The notes beneath the pieces were generated by a model, which made no database searches, was not told where the DNA came from, and was given only the letters and a program-made list of their open reading frames with translations. A program made the position numbers and the translations under genes. Below, piece after piece: positions 1-8,118 of a stretch of 49,881 nucleotides of DNA. Source of the stretch: Clostridia bacterium (lineage in GTDB: Bacteria > Bacillota > Clostridia > Oscillospirales > CAG-272). Position 1 is the first letter of the stretch. Each line of letters starts with the position of its first letter. The stretch covers positions 1-49,881 of the forward strand of contig JAFTOG010000032.1 of the NCBI GenBank assembly GCA_017451485.1, written 5' to 3'.

Positions 1-576
1 AATCAAGATGGCACAATTAAATCCGTGTTAAACAGATTTGATAAGATAGATATATCAAAATATGATACTCCCGAAAAGGTGTTGCCAAAGGTTAAAGAGG
101 TGGTGGAGGAGTATGTTGATCTATCTAAATACAAGTACTATGAAGAGCCATATTATAATCCGGAGACATTAGAAAGTAGTTCGGTTGGATTTGGTATCTA
201 TACTTTTGGATTTTATAATTTAGTGGATGGCTATACAACGGACTATGTAAGTGTGACAGTTGATTATCGAGGAAATGTAGGGCACTTGAAGATAACTAAT
301 ATGAACCAAAATATAACATCCCTTAATATTGACAAGAAATTAGAGGATGAAATATTAGAATTGAAATTCAGGGATATATACACAACAGATACGACAGAAT
401 ATATTTCGCACAAAATAGATGAAAGCGTACGCAAAACAGTAGTAACTCATGAGGATGGGACGGTGTATATTATATATCGTGGCTCTGCAAAATATAGATT
501 AAAGTCTACCGGAGCGGAAAGAAATGGTTGGGCTATAGAACTTGTCGTACCGCTGGAATTGATTTCATCCAAATAA
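1..576 (+). CDS. hypothetical protein, 5' end cut by the window edge
   Basis: The reading frame is open to the first base of the window: eight further codons precede the GTG at 25, so GTG-25 is probably not the start and only the C-terminal ~190 residues are present. The visible part is rich in Asp, Glu, Lys and Tyr and has alternating hydrophobic positions like a secreted beta-rich domain. No transmembrane segment or family motif is recognisable. A decayed lipoprotein start lies 77 bases downstream on the same strand, so this may be the last intact member of a group of secreted or lipid-anchored proteins. I do not recognise the family. Confidence 0.6.
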   Translation, partial: NQDGTIKSVLNRFDKIDISKYDTPEKVLPKVKEVVEEYVDLSKYKYYEEPYYNPETLESSSVGFGIYTFGFYNLVDGYTTDYVSVTVDYRGNVGHLKITNMNQNITSLNIDKKLEDEILELKFRDIYTTDTTEYISHKIDESVRKTVVTHEDGTVYIIYRGSAKYRLKSTGAERNGWAIELVVPLELISSK

Positions 577-652
577 TTTAGTAAGGATAAAGAGAATACA
601 ATACGCTTTTTCGTACAACGAATCACTATAATATGTGCAAAAGGGTGGATAT

Positions 653-889
653 ATGAAAAAATAATAGTTTACAATATTATTAATAATACTTCTGTGTCTG
701 ACCCCTTTTGTGCTGATTGCTTGCGACGGGAAGAATGATACAACCACCAGTCCCTTCGATGAATGAGGACCATATAAAAACAAACTAATATCGATAATCA
801 AAACGATATTAAAGCAGATTAATACGATACGATTTTCGGATATTATCCAAAATGTCACGAGTAAGCTGAATAAGACAGAAAAAATATAA
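653..889 (+). pseudogene. decayed lipoprotein gene remnant
   Basis: An ATG at 653 follows a reasonable ribosome binding site (AAGGGTGG). Its frame reads M-K-K and then two stops at 662-667. The same frame continues with a hydrophobic stretch ending in the lipobox LIAC, a Thr/Ser-rich linker, another stop near 764, and about 40 more codons ending in TAA at 887-889. The lipoprotein signal peptide is therefore recognisable but cannot be translated from the ATG. Sequencing error could explain one lesion but not three in-frame stops. The original function is unknown. Confidence 0.5.
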
Positions 890-895
890 AAGTAT

Positions 896-945
896 CCCCC
901 TGTTTGGTAAGATACTCCGTAAAGAGTACATTGCCGAACAGGGGG
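896..945. terminator. hairpin with a second hairpin in its loop
   Basis: Arms 896-910 and 931-945 pair over 15 positions (CCCCCTGTTTGGTAA with TTGCCGAACAGGGGG, with one A-G mismatch and wobble). The 20-base loop itself contains TACTC-CGTAAA-GAGTA, related to the GTGATACTC hairpins at 8.1, 8.5 and 39.0 kb. It lies just past the end of the minus-strand deo operon and could terminate either strand, although T-tracts are weak on both sides. Confidence 0.55.
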
Positions 946-959
946 ATTATTGTTTCATA

Positions 960-1625
960 TCAGGATTCCTTAATGAGGGTGTAATTTCCACTCTTTATAA
1001 TTTCGATAAGCTGGGGCATGCTTGTAATCTCGCACTCCGTCATAATACCTGCATTGGTGGGTACATCGGCATAGTGGAAGTCCGTGCCGGAGGTTTTAAT
1101 AAGATTGTACTTGTTAGCCCACATCTCTGCAATATCGTTTCTGGAATCGTGTCCCATATGACCGTTGAATACCTCAATTCCGTCAATATCCCAAGGGGCA
1201 TTTACGGTCATTCCGTTTCTGAAGGGATGTGCCTGAATCAAAAGATATCCCTTTTCTTGGCATAGCTTATGAAATTCCCATACCTTCATATTGAAAAGGA
1301 AGGGATGCTGTCTTAAAAACTCCTCGTCGGGACCGAAAACAAGATAGTCGTTTGAGCTACCCTTAAAGCGAAGCTCCATTCCAAAAATAATATTGAGTCT
1401 ATCCTTTGCATATTCCTTAAGCTTCTTATATCCACCTGTAAATATATCAATAAAATTATCCCAATCCGTAGCGTGGAGATAGTCGTAGGAGAAATCTCCA
1501 AAGTGGTTGGAAAGGACCAGGGAGGTGTAGCCACCCTCGGTAAATCTTTTTACAATGGTTTCTGCATCCACTCTTGCACAGGCACTGACATCCTTGGAGT
1601 GGCAATGTAATTCTGTCTTATACAT
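960..1625 (-). CDS. PHP-domain metal-dependent phosphoesterase
   Basis: The 221-residue protein opens with the PHP motif ELHCHS (residues 5-10) and contains further metal-ligand candidates at SNHFGD, GMELRF, QAHPFR and SGTDFHY. This order is typical of the PHP fold used by TrpH-like nucleases, histidinol phosphatases and polymerase exonucleases. It is the last gene of the deo cluster, 13 bases after the nucleoside phosphorylase, and is preceded by AAGGATAAG. Co-transcription suggests a phosphatase or nuclease role in nucleotide turnover, but the substrate cannot be read from sequence. A stand-alone PHP phosphoesterase is the safest name. The length fits the short members of the family and there is no signal peptide. 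Confidence 0.8.
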   Translation of the reverse strand: MYKTELHCHSKDVSACARVDAETIVKRFTEGGYTSLVLSNHFGDFSYDYLHATDWDNFIDIFTGGYKKLKEYAKDRLNIIFGMELRFKGSSNDYLVFGPDEEFLRQHPFLFNMKVWEFHKLCQEKGYLLIQAHPFRNGMTVNAPWDIDGIEVFNGHMGHDSRNDIAEMWANKYNLIKTSGTDFHYADVPTNAGIMTECEITSMPQLIEIIKSGNYTLIKES

Positions 1626-1638
1626 ATTTTCTTATCCT

Positions 1639-2940
1639 TTATTTAATAATAGAGTAGATTAATTCAGAGGGCTCCGGCTTGTTTTCGGAAATTTGAAAGG
1701 AAGCGTCAAGAGCATTTTTGCAGGGGAAAATTGAATTTTCATCGGAGGTGTAAAGTATGGCAAGAGTATCGCCGATATTTACCCGGTCTCCTGTCTTGAC
1801 ACGCAATTCTATTCCTGCAAGGAGGTCGATTTTATCATCCTTAGTACGCCTACCGGCACCGAGAAGCATAGAGGCAATACCTATTGATTCTGCGTGAATT
1901 TCGGACACATAGCCCGACATTTTCGAGGTATATTCCACTTTAATCGGGGAGGAAAGGAGCTTTTCAGGACTTTTGAGATAGCTTATATCCCCGCCCTGGG
2001 CACCTATCCATTCTTCCATTTTAGAGTAGGCTTTACCGTTTTTTATATTTTCTATGCACATTTCCCTTGATTTCTCATAAGGGAGGGACAGGGAGGATGA
2101 AACAATACTTGCACTAAGCTCAATGCATAGCTCATATAGGTTGGAATGGCTCTCTCCCTTAAGAACGGATATAGCCTCATATACCTCCAGGGAATTACCT
2201 ATATAATAGCCAAGGGGGGAGCTCATATCCGTGACAAGAGCCCTTATATTTTTGTTAAAGCCCTTACCGATATCCACCATAGCCTCAGCAAGAGCACAGG
2301 AATCCTCAAGGGATTTCATAAACGCACCGTTTCCCGTCTTTACATCAAGGACAATGGTATCAGCCCCGGACGCCAGCTTTTTTGACATAATACTGGATGC
2401 AATAAGGGGGATTGAGTCCACCGTGGCTGTAACATCACGGAGGGCGTAGAGCTTTTTGTCGGCAGGGGTCAGATTTCCGCTTTGCCCTGTTACGCAGATG
2501 CCCGTACGCTTAACCGTGTCAAGAAATTCATCTGTGGAAAGGGTAGCTCTGTATCCCTTTATGGATTCCAGCTTATCCACAGTCCCACCTGTAAAGCCAA
2601 GACCTCTGCCCGACATTTTTGCTATATTAATACCGAGGGAGGCAACAATAGGGGCTATAATAAGGGTGGTTTTATCTCCTACACCACCTGTACTGTGCTT
2701 ATCTGCACATACTCCGTCGATTGTAGATAGGTCAACTATATCTCCTGAGCCCAGCATTGCCTCGGTAAGACACAGTGTTTCCTCTTTTGTCATAGAATTT
2801 ATACATATTGCCATAAGAAGGGCAGATGCCTGATAGTCGGGTATCGTGCCGTTACAGTAGCCATGTATAAAGAAGTCTATTTCCTCCTTTGTAAGTGGCA
2901 TACCCATCCGTTTTTTGTATATAATATCGTACATTCTCAT
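1639..2940 (-). CDS. pdp: pyrimidine-nucleoside phosphorylase
   Basis: This 433-residue cytosolic enzyme phosphorolyses thymidine, uridine or deoxyuridine to a base and (deoxy)ribose 1-phosphate. The phosphate-binding stretch KHSTGGVGDKTTL and the family signature SGRGLGFTGGTVDKLESI are intact, and the length is that of the Bacillus Pdp/DeoA family. The three-domain order is helical N-terminus, central alpha/beta domain and C-terminal domain. The start ATG follows GAGGT at a good distance. It lies 32 bases after cdd, so cytidine deaminated by Cdd to uridine can be cleaved here, and the sugar phosphate passes to DeoB and DeoC. Thymidine-specific DeoA cannot be separated from broad-range Pdp by sight; pdp is preferred for a Firmicute. 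Confidence 0.9.
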   Translation of the reverse strand: MRMYDIIYKKRMGMPLTKEEIDFFIHGYCNGTIPDYQASALLMAICINSMTKEETLCLTEAMLGSGDIVDLSTIDGVCADKHSTGGVGDKTTLIIAPIVASLGINIAKMSGRGLGFTGGTVDKLESIKGYRATLSTDEFLDTVKRTGICVTGQSGNLTPADKKLYALRDVTATVDSIPLIASSIMSKKLASGADTIVLDVKTGNGAFMKSLEDSCALAEAMVDIGKGFNKNIRALVTDMSSPLGYYIGNSLEVYEAISVLKGESHSNLYELCIELSASIVSSSLSLPYEKSREMCIENIKNGKAYSKMEEWIGAQGGDISYLKSPEKLLSSPIKVEYTSKMSGYVSEIHAESIGIASMLLGAGRRTKDDKIDLLAGIELRVKTGDRVNIGDTLAILYTSDENSIFPCKNALDASFQISENKPEPSELIYSIIK

Positions 2941-2972
2941 TTCAGTACCTCGTTTCCTTTGGGGAGTGTGGA

Positions 2973-3383
2973 TTATTTTATATTATTTCCTGAAAATCCG
3001 TTAGGAAAAAGCTCCTTTATTGTGTAGGTTAAAGTACTTTTACCGTTGTACAGTATTATTTTGAAGTCGTCTCTGCACAGCTCGGAAATAAACTGTCGGC
3101 ATATACCACAGGGATAACAGTAATCCGTGATTTTTCCGTCCTTCCCACCAACTATGCAAATAGCAGAAAAATCACGCTTTCCGTCGCTGACAGCCTTGGA
3201 TAGGGCAACTCTTTCTGCACAAATTGTGCCACCGTATGAGGCGTTTTCAACATTACACCCTGTATATATTTCTCCGTCACTGCAAAGCAGAGCAGAGCCT
3301 ACCTTAAAGTAGGAATAGGGTGCATAGGCATTTTTTAGCCCATCTTGTGCCTTTTCAATTAAAATACCGATGGAAGTGTTCAT
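2973..3383 (-). CDS. cdd: cytidine deaminase
   Basis: This 136-residue enzyme converts cytidine and deoxycytidine to uridine and deoxyuridine. The zinc site is complete: the CAE motif (cysteine ligand and catalytic glutamate) in GGTICAERVAL, and the second cysteine pair in YPCGICRQF. The substrate stretch GCNVENASYGG is present. Length is typical of the homotetrameric short class. Its ATG overlaps the deoB stop codon by four bases (ATGA), which implies translational coupling, and GGAGG lies just upstream. It supplies uridine nucleosides to the phosphorylase encoded next. Confidence 0.95.
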   Translation of the reverse strand: MNTSIGILIEKAQDGLKNAYAPYSYFKVGSALLCSDGEIYTGCNVENASYGGTICAERVALSKAVSDGKRDFSAICIVGGKDGKITDYCYPCGICRQFISELCRDDFKIILYNGKSTLTYTIKELFPNGFSGNNIK

Positions 3384-4579
3384 ATTTTATCCTCCGTGTC
3401 AAGTCGTGTAATGGCATAGGGAGAAAGTATATTTTGCTTGAAGCTTTTACCTGTTTTAATAGGATTTTGACAGAAAAATTCAGTAACGGTAGCAGAAATA
3501 TCCGCAAAAGTATCTCTTGTACCAAGATTCACAGGCAAAACTCCACGTCCGTATATAAGCAGGGGAGTGTATTCTCTTGTGTGGTCGGTGCTGATGTCCC
3601 CGGGGTCGCAGCCGTGGTCAGCTGTTATAATCAGCATATCGTCGTCACAAAGATTTGCTAATATTTCTCCGAGCCTTGAATCAAAATAGGAGAGTGCCTC
3701 GGCATAGCCGTCCACATCGTTTCTGTGTCCGTAGAGCATATCGTAATCCACAAGATTTACAAAGCACAAGCCGGAAAAATCTTTTTTCAGAAGAGAAAGG
3801 GTAATATCTATTCCTTCTTTATTTGAATGGGATGGATAATGCTCTGTAATTCCTCTACCTACAAAGATATCATTGATTTTACCTACGGAAATTACATCAT
3901 AGCCGTCTTTTGATAATTTGTCAAGCATAGTGGTGCCTGTGGGCTCTAAGGAAAAATCCCGTCTGTCAGCTGTTCTCTTATATGGAAAATCCCCTGTAAA
4001 GGGCCTTGCAATAACTCTGCCGACCCCGTCCTTGCCACAAAGAAGCTCTCTTGCTATCCTGCAGTAATCATAAAGCTGTGATACGGGTACAATATCCTCG
4101 TGGGCAGCTATCTGAAATACGCTGTCGGCTGAGGTATAAACTATTAGCTTTCCTGTCTCTATATGCTCTCTGCCGTAATCCCTTATAACCTCTGTGCCTG
4201 AGTAGGGCTTGTTGCAAATCACTCCACGGCCGCACAGGGTAGAGAACTTATCGAGTAGCTCTTTGCTAAAGCCGTTTGGGTATGTGGGTAAAGGTGTGTC
4301 CGATATAATGCCGCTTATCTCCCAGTGACCGACAGTAGTATCCTTACCCATGGATTTTTCCATGCATCTGCCAAAAGCACCCAGGGGAGTGTTCGTTTTT
4401 TCAATACAGTCAACTCCGTCTATATTACCAAGACCGAGGCTTATCATATTAGGAATATATAGCTTATCTGATTTTGATACGCTTTTTATAGTGCTTGCCC
4501 CCTCGTCCGAAAACATATGTGCGTCGGGCAGGGCTCCTATCCCAAAGCTATCAAGAACTATTAAAAATATTCTTCTCAT
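3380..4579 (-). CDS. deoB: phosphopentomutase
   Basis: It interconverts (deoxy)ribose 1-phosphate and 5-phosphate, joining the nucleoside phosphorylases to DeoC. It is an alkaline-phosphatase-superfamily protein with metal ligands in FLIVLDSFGIG (N-terminus) and ITADHGCDPG (C-terminus). The catalytic threonine region GKDTTVGHWE is intact. A longer start at 4594 is possible, but ATG-4579 gives the usual N-terminus MRRIFLIVLDS and a four-base ATGA overlap with the deoD stop, so I prefer it (399 residues, normal for the family). It lies third in the operon and is coupled at both ends. Confidence 0.95.
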   Translation of the reverse strand: MRRIFLIVLDSFGIGALPDAHMFSDEGASTIKSVSKSDKLYIPNMISLGLGNIDGVDCIEKTNTPLGAFGRCMEKSMGKDTTVGHWEISGIISDTPLPTYPNGFSKELLDKFSTLCGRGVICNKPYSGTEVIRDYGREHIETGKLIVYTSADSVFQIAAHEDIVPVSQLYDYCRIARELLCGKDGVGRVIARPFTGDFPYKRTADRRDFSLEPTGTTMLDKLSKDGYDVISVGKINDIFVGRGITEHYPSHSNKEGIDITLSLLKKDFSGLCFVNLVDYDMLYGHRNDVDGYAEALSYFDSRLGEILANLCDDDMLIITADHGCDPGDISTDHTREYTPLLIYGRGVLPVNLGTRDTFADISATVTEFFCQNPIKTGKSFKQNILSPYAITRLDTEDKI

Positions 4580-5301
4580 AGCTTTATGGCACATTCCAGT
4601 GCGAGGCTCATCATTTCTGTAAAGGTAGTCTGTCTTTCTTCGGCTGTTGTTGCTTCTCCCGTAAGCAGGTGATCGGATATTGTACAGATGGCAAGGGCTC
4701 TTTTCCCAAGACGGGATGCAGTCATATAAAGCCCTGCAGCCTCCATTTCAACAGCCATAACTCCCATTTTTGACCATTTTGGAGTGGAGCTTTCCACATC
4801 GGGATCGGAGTAGAAGGTGTCGGAGGAGAGTATGTTTCCCACATGGTAGCGAAGCCCCATTCTTTCTGCCTCGTCGCAGAACACCTTAAGTAAATCATAT
4901 GAGCAAATCGGTGCAAGGGTACCCGGTAGACCAAACTGACTTGCAAAGCCGGAATTCGTACACGCCCCCATACCGATTACAATATCACGCACCTTTATAT
5001 CCTCACGCATAGCTCCGGCAGAGCCAACTCTTATAATGTTTTCAACGCCAAAGACAGTATAAAGCTCATAGGAGTATATACCGATAGATGGAATACCCAT
5101 GCCACTTGCCATTATGCTTACCCTTTTGCCCTTATAGGTACCTGTATATCCGTTTATGCCACGGACGGTGTTTACAAGCACAGGGTCCTCAAGAAAATTT
5201 TCTGCCATATATTTTGCTCTTAGGGGATCTCCCGGCATAAGAACGGTTTTTGCAAAATCCTCGGGGGAGGCATTAATATGAGGTGTCGGATAGTTCTTCA
5301 T
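4576..5301 (-). CDS. deoD: purine-nucleoside phosphorylase, DeoD type
   Basis: This 241-residue hexameric-type enzyme cleaves purine (deoxy)nucleosides with phosphate. It carries the family N-terminus TPHINAS, the phosphate-binding GDPLRAKY, the ribose-binding EMEAAGLY and the catalytic Asp in CTISDHL, all as in E. coli DeoD and unlike trimeric PNPs. The start ATG has AAGGAG seven bases upstream and overlaps the deoC 3' end by 29 bases. Gene order deoC-deoD-deoB-cdd-pdp makes the unit a full route from nucleosides to acetaldehyde and glyceraldehyde 3-phosphate. Confidence 0.95.
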   Translation of the reverse strand: MKNYPTPHINASPEDFAKTVLMPGDPLRAKYMAENFLEDPVLVNTVRGINGYTGTYKGKRVSIMASGMGIPSIGIYSYELYTVFGVENIIRVGSAGAMREDIKVRDIVIGMGACTNSGFASQFGLPGTLAPICSYDLLKVFCDEAERMGLRYHVGNILSSDTFYSDPDVESSTPKWSKMGVMAVEMEAAGLYMTASRLGKRALAICTISDHLLTGEATTAEERQTTFTEMMSLALECAIKL

Positions 5302-5953
5302 AATTTTTCTCCTTAACTATTTTTACAATTCTGCTTGTGCCAAGACGGGAGGCACCTAATTTGATAAATTCCTCTGCGTCGGCAAGAGTAGATATTCCCC
5401 CTGCAGCCTTTATTTTCACATTTTCAGCCACATGGTCGGCAAAAAGCTTAATATCCTTAGCTGTGGCACCACCCTTGGAAAAGCCTGTGGAGGTTTTTAT
5501 ATAGTTTGCCCCGGATCTTGAAACTATGTCACACATGATTATTTTTTCCTCGTCGGTAAGCAGACAGCATTCTATGATAACCTTTAATATTTTGTCCCCA
5601 CATACCTGCTTAATAGATATAAGCTCGTCAAGAATTTTGTCGTATTTTTTGTCCTTAAGGTCACAAATATTTATTACCGTATCTATTTCATCGGCTCCAT
5701 CGGCTATATATGATTTTGCTTCAAAGCATTTTACCTCCTTTGAGGAGTATCCGTTGGGAAATCCGATAACGGTGCATACCTTCATCCTGTCGCCAACATA
5801 TTTCTTAGCAGCCCTTACAAAGGCACCGGGTATACACACAGAGGCTGTGCCGTATACTATGGCATCATCGCATAAAGCAAGAATTTCCTTTTCTGTGCAA
5901 TCCTGCCTGAGTAATGTATGGTCCACTCTTGATAAAATATTTACTATATTCAC
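5273..5953 (-). CDS. deoC: deoxyribose-phosphate aldolase
   Basis: It splits 2-deoxyribose 5-phosphate into glyceraldehyde 3-phosphate and acetaldehyde. The Schiff-base lysine is in YIKTSTGFS and the second active-site lysine in VKIKAAGGIST. The acidic N-terminal core SRVDHTLL and the phosphate-binding GGIS are normal for a class I TIM-barrel DeoC of about 220 residues. Translation probably starts at GTG-5953, six bases after AAGGAGGAG. It is the first gene of the deo operon, with a sigma-A-type promoter just upstream. No DeoR gene lies in the window, so control is not visible. Confidence 0.95.
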   Translation of the reverse strand: MNIVNILSRVDHTLLRQDCTEKEILALCDDAIVYGTASVCIPGAFVRAAKKYVGDRMKVCTVIGFPNGYSSKEVKCFEAKSYIADGADEIDTVINICDLKDKKYDKILDELISIKQVCGDKILKVIIECCLLTDEEKIIMCDIVSRSGANYIKTSTGFSKGGATAKDIKLFADHVAENVKIKAAGGISTLADAEEFIKLGASRLGTSRIVKIVKEKNYEELSDTSY

Positions 5954-5986
5954 AAATGACTCCTCCTTAGAGAAATATATATTTCT

Positions 5987-6015
5987 ATTTTATCACATTT
6001 ACTGTAAAAAATCAA
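5987..6015 (-). promoter_or_regulatory. promoter of the deo operon
   Basis: Read on the minus strand, TTGATT (6015-6010) and TAAAAT (5992-5987) are separated by 17 bases. The deoC start follows about 34 bases later. Confidence 0.6.
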
Positions 6016-6076
6016 CAATATTCACACATAGTGCCACTTTTTTTCAAAAAATTGGTGAGAAATCAATAAATTGACC

Positions 6077-6105
6077 TTGCAACAAATTTCATTATATGGT
6101 ACAAT
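6077..6105 (+). promoter_or_regulatory. promoter for the acyltransferase-fold gene
   Basis: TTGCAA (6077-6082) and TACAAT (6100-6105) are spaced by 17 bases and precede ATG-6142 by 36 bases. It is back-to-back with the deo promoter. Confidence 0.5.
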
Positions 6106-6141
6106 AAAGATAATACAGACTTATGAAAGAGAGGTTTCGCT

Positions 6142-7116
6142 ATGAGTGAAGAGATTACTATTGTAGAGCAAAATAACGAAGAAGCCCCCCTTACAAAAAA
6201 GGAATTAAAGGCTAAAAGAAGAGCCGAAAAGCAAGAAGAGAAGCTGAAAAAGAAGGCGAAAAAGCTCCGTGAGAAGGATAAATTCCGTAGGGTGCGTAAG
6301 ATTGCTCCCTATAACCGACTTATCCCTTACATTATGGAAACCCGTAATACCTCCCAAAACTTTATATTTGATACTATTGACATGGAAAAAATAGACAAGT
6401 ATATAAAGAGGAAGCAGGAGGAGGGTCTTACCAATCTTACTCTTATGCATATTATAGTTGCTGCATACTGTCGTACATGCTCTCAAAGACCTGCCCTTAA
6501 CAGATTTATCAGAGGTCAGAAGATTTATACCCGCAGAAAGGTAGAGGTGTGCCTGGCTATCAAGAGGGAGATGTCCCTTGAATCCCCGGATACTGTTATT
6601 AAGGTTATGCTTGACCCTGCCGATACTATTGAGGATGTATATAATGCATTTAACGAAAAGATAGTGGGATACAGAAATCATCCTAACAGCTCATTTGATA
6701 AGCTTGCAAAGGTGCTTAATTTTATCCCGGGTATATTCTTACGCTGGACTATAAGGCTGTTAAGATTCCTTGACTATCTCGGACTTTTGCCGAGGGCACT
6801 TACAAAGCTCAGCCCATTCCACGGCTCTATGTTTATTACATCCATGGGCTCTTTGGGTATTCCTCCCATAGTTCACCATTTATACGATTTTGGTACGGTG
6901 CCCGTATTTATTGCCTTCGGCTCAAAGCAGAGGGAGTTTAAGGTAAGGGCAGACGGAAGCGTGTACAAGCATAGCTATGTTGACGCTACCTATAATCTCG
7001 ATGAGAGAATTTGCGACGGATATTATTATGCATCTGCAATGCGTTATATGAGAAATGTGTATAAGAATCCCGATTCTCTTGACAAACCACCGGAAAAGGT
7101 TATTTACGATATTTAA
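6142..7116 (+). CDS. lipoyl-less 2-oxoacid dehydrogenase E2-like acyltransferase, degenerate catalytic motif
   Basis: The protein has 324 residues. Residues ~20-50 are a very basic, Lys/Glu-rich coiled segment; residues ~55-310 resemble the chloramphenicol acetyltransferase/E2 catalytic fold. The C-terminal motif, HxxxDG in true E2 and CAT enzymes, reads DERICDG here (about residues 286-292), with Glu in place of the catalytic His. FITSMGSLGIPPIVHHLYDFGTVP resembles the E2 stretch before the active site (quoted in part: SMGSLGIPPIVHH). There is no lipoyl or E1-binding domain and no dehydrogenase gene nearby. It is probably not a classical E2; it may be a structural or divergent acyltransferase. 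GAGAGG lies before the ATG. Confidence 0.6.
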   Translation: MSEEITIVEQNNEEAPLTKKELKAKRRAEKQEEKLKKKAKKLREKDKFRRVRKIAPYNRLIPYIMETRNTSQNFIFDTIDMEKIDKYIKRKQEEGLTNLTLMHIIVAAYCRTCSQRPALNRFIRGQKIYTRRKVEVCLAIKREMSLESPDTVIKVMLDPADTIEDVYNAFNEKIVGYRNHPNSSFDKLAKVLNFIPGIFLRWTIRLLRFLDYLGLLPRALTKLSPFHGSMFITSMGSLGIPPIVHHLYDFGTVPVFIAFGSKQREFKVRADGSVYKHSYVDATYNLDERICDGYYYASAMRYMRNVYKNPDSLDKPPEKVIYDI

Positions 7117-7133
7117 CGGTAATTTTTACAAAC

Positions 7134-7183
7134 AAAAGAGAGGCGTCGTGAACTAAGTTGGGTTCACCTATTGCTTCTCTTTT
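7134..7183 (+). terminator. intrinsic terminator with nested hairpin
   Basis: An 11-base stem (7134-7144 with 7173-7183, one G-U pair) is followed by eight T. The loop holds a second hairpin, GTGAAC (7148-7153) with GTTCAC (7162-7167). It ends the 6142-7116 transcript. Confidence 0.75.
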
Positions 7184-7246
7184 TTTTGTTATGCACATTG
7201 GTAAATTCACAAAGATATAGGTTCAAAGCAATTAAAAAGGTACTTG

Positions 7247-7275
7247 TTGACAAAACTTTTAGTTAATGGTATAAT
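7247..7275 (+). promoter_or_regulatory. consensus sigma-A promoter of the lipoprotein gene
   Basis: TTGACA (7247-7252), a 17-base spacer and TATAAT (7270-7275) match the consensus exactly. The predicted leader to ATG-7412 is about 130 bases. I see no clear structured regulator in it. Confidence 0.8.
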
Positions 7276-7411
7276 ATTTCAAAAAAGACCAAACTGAAAT
7301 AACTGAATTTATATAGATTATGCATAAGGAATAACAGGTGATACCGATGCAGAATAATGAATGATAAACATAAATTTTATCAAACAATTGTGAAAAATCG
7401 GGAGGAAAAAT

Positions 7412-8044
7412 ATGAAAAACAAATTAATCGGAAGAATATTAGCATTAGCTTTGCTTTGCTGCGTTTGCATTTGTTCATTTGGCTGTGCAAATGCAGAGGA
7501 GGAAGAGCAGGGTTATATATGGAAAGAAAAATGGGACGGAATGATAGCTGAGCCAACGGAGGATATAAGTGTTATAATGATACATAAATCAAGCTATTCT
7601 GCCACATTGGAGGATCATTTTCCTGCTTACTTTACCGAAGAAGAAATAGATAAGGTTATTGGAAAAATATCCGAGATTGAATTTGAGGAGATTTCTCTTG
7701 AAGAGCATAATCCCTCCGATATTGCTATTGACAGCGGAGCTCTGACAATTACGGTAATAGCCGATACTGCTAAAAATACCGATTCGGAAAGCGGTGAGCT
7801 TATATATGATGAAACAGGAACCACATACAAAAGAGCACTTCGTATTTACATATCCGATAACGGATACGCTTATATAGTGGATACATCAAATAATAACCAA
7901 AGCCCGTTATCCTTTGGATGGTGTGAGGGCGACAAAGTATTCAAGTCAACATCAAAGGTTGATTACAACGGACTTCGTCAGCTTTATAACGATAATGCGA
8001 AAAGCCTAACCCCCGAGGAGCACGAAGCCATTTTTGGATATTGA
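7412..8044 (+). CDS. putative lipoprotein of unknown function
   Basis: This 210-residue protein has a type II signal peptide: MKNK, a hydrophobic core rich in Leu, Ala and Cys, and a lipobox ending CSFGC (Cys ~25), followed by an acidic stretch EEEEQ. It should be secreted and anchored to the outer face of the membrane. The rest is acidic, without transmembrane segments or a family motif I can name. GGGAGG lies well placed before the ATG and a consensus promoter drives it, so strong expression is likely. It is a single-gene unit whose transcript probably ends in the terminator hairpin of the repeat element downstream. Confidence 0.75.
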   Translation: MKNKLIGRILALALLCCVCICSFGCANAEEEEQGYIWKEKWDGMIAEPTEDISVIMIHKSSYSATLEDHFPAYFTEEEIDKVIGKISEIEFEEISLEEHNPSDIAIDSGALTITVIADTAKNTDSESGELIYDETGTTYKRALRIYISDNGYAYIVDTSNNNQSPLSFGWCEGDKVFKSTSKVDYNGLRQLYNDNAKSLTPEEHEAIFGY

Positions 8045-8118
8045 TAAATTACATGCGGAGTCGGTGTCTGTACGGAATTAGCAGTGAGCATTGATACAAA
8101 ACGAGGACAGGTTTATGC

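Noticed and set aside
565..858. Minus-strand reading frame of 97 codons
   Set aside because: No ribosome binding site, odd composition, and it overlaps the remnant lipoprotein on the plus strand.
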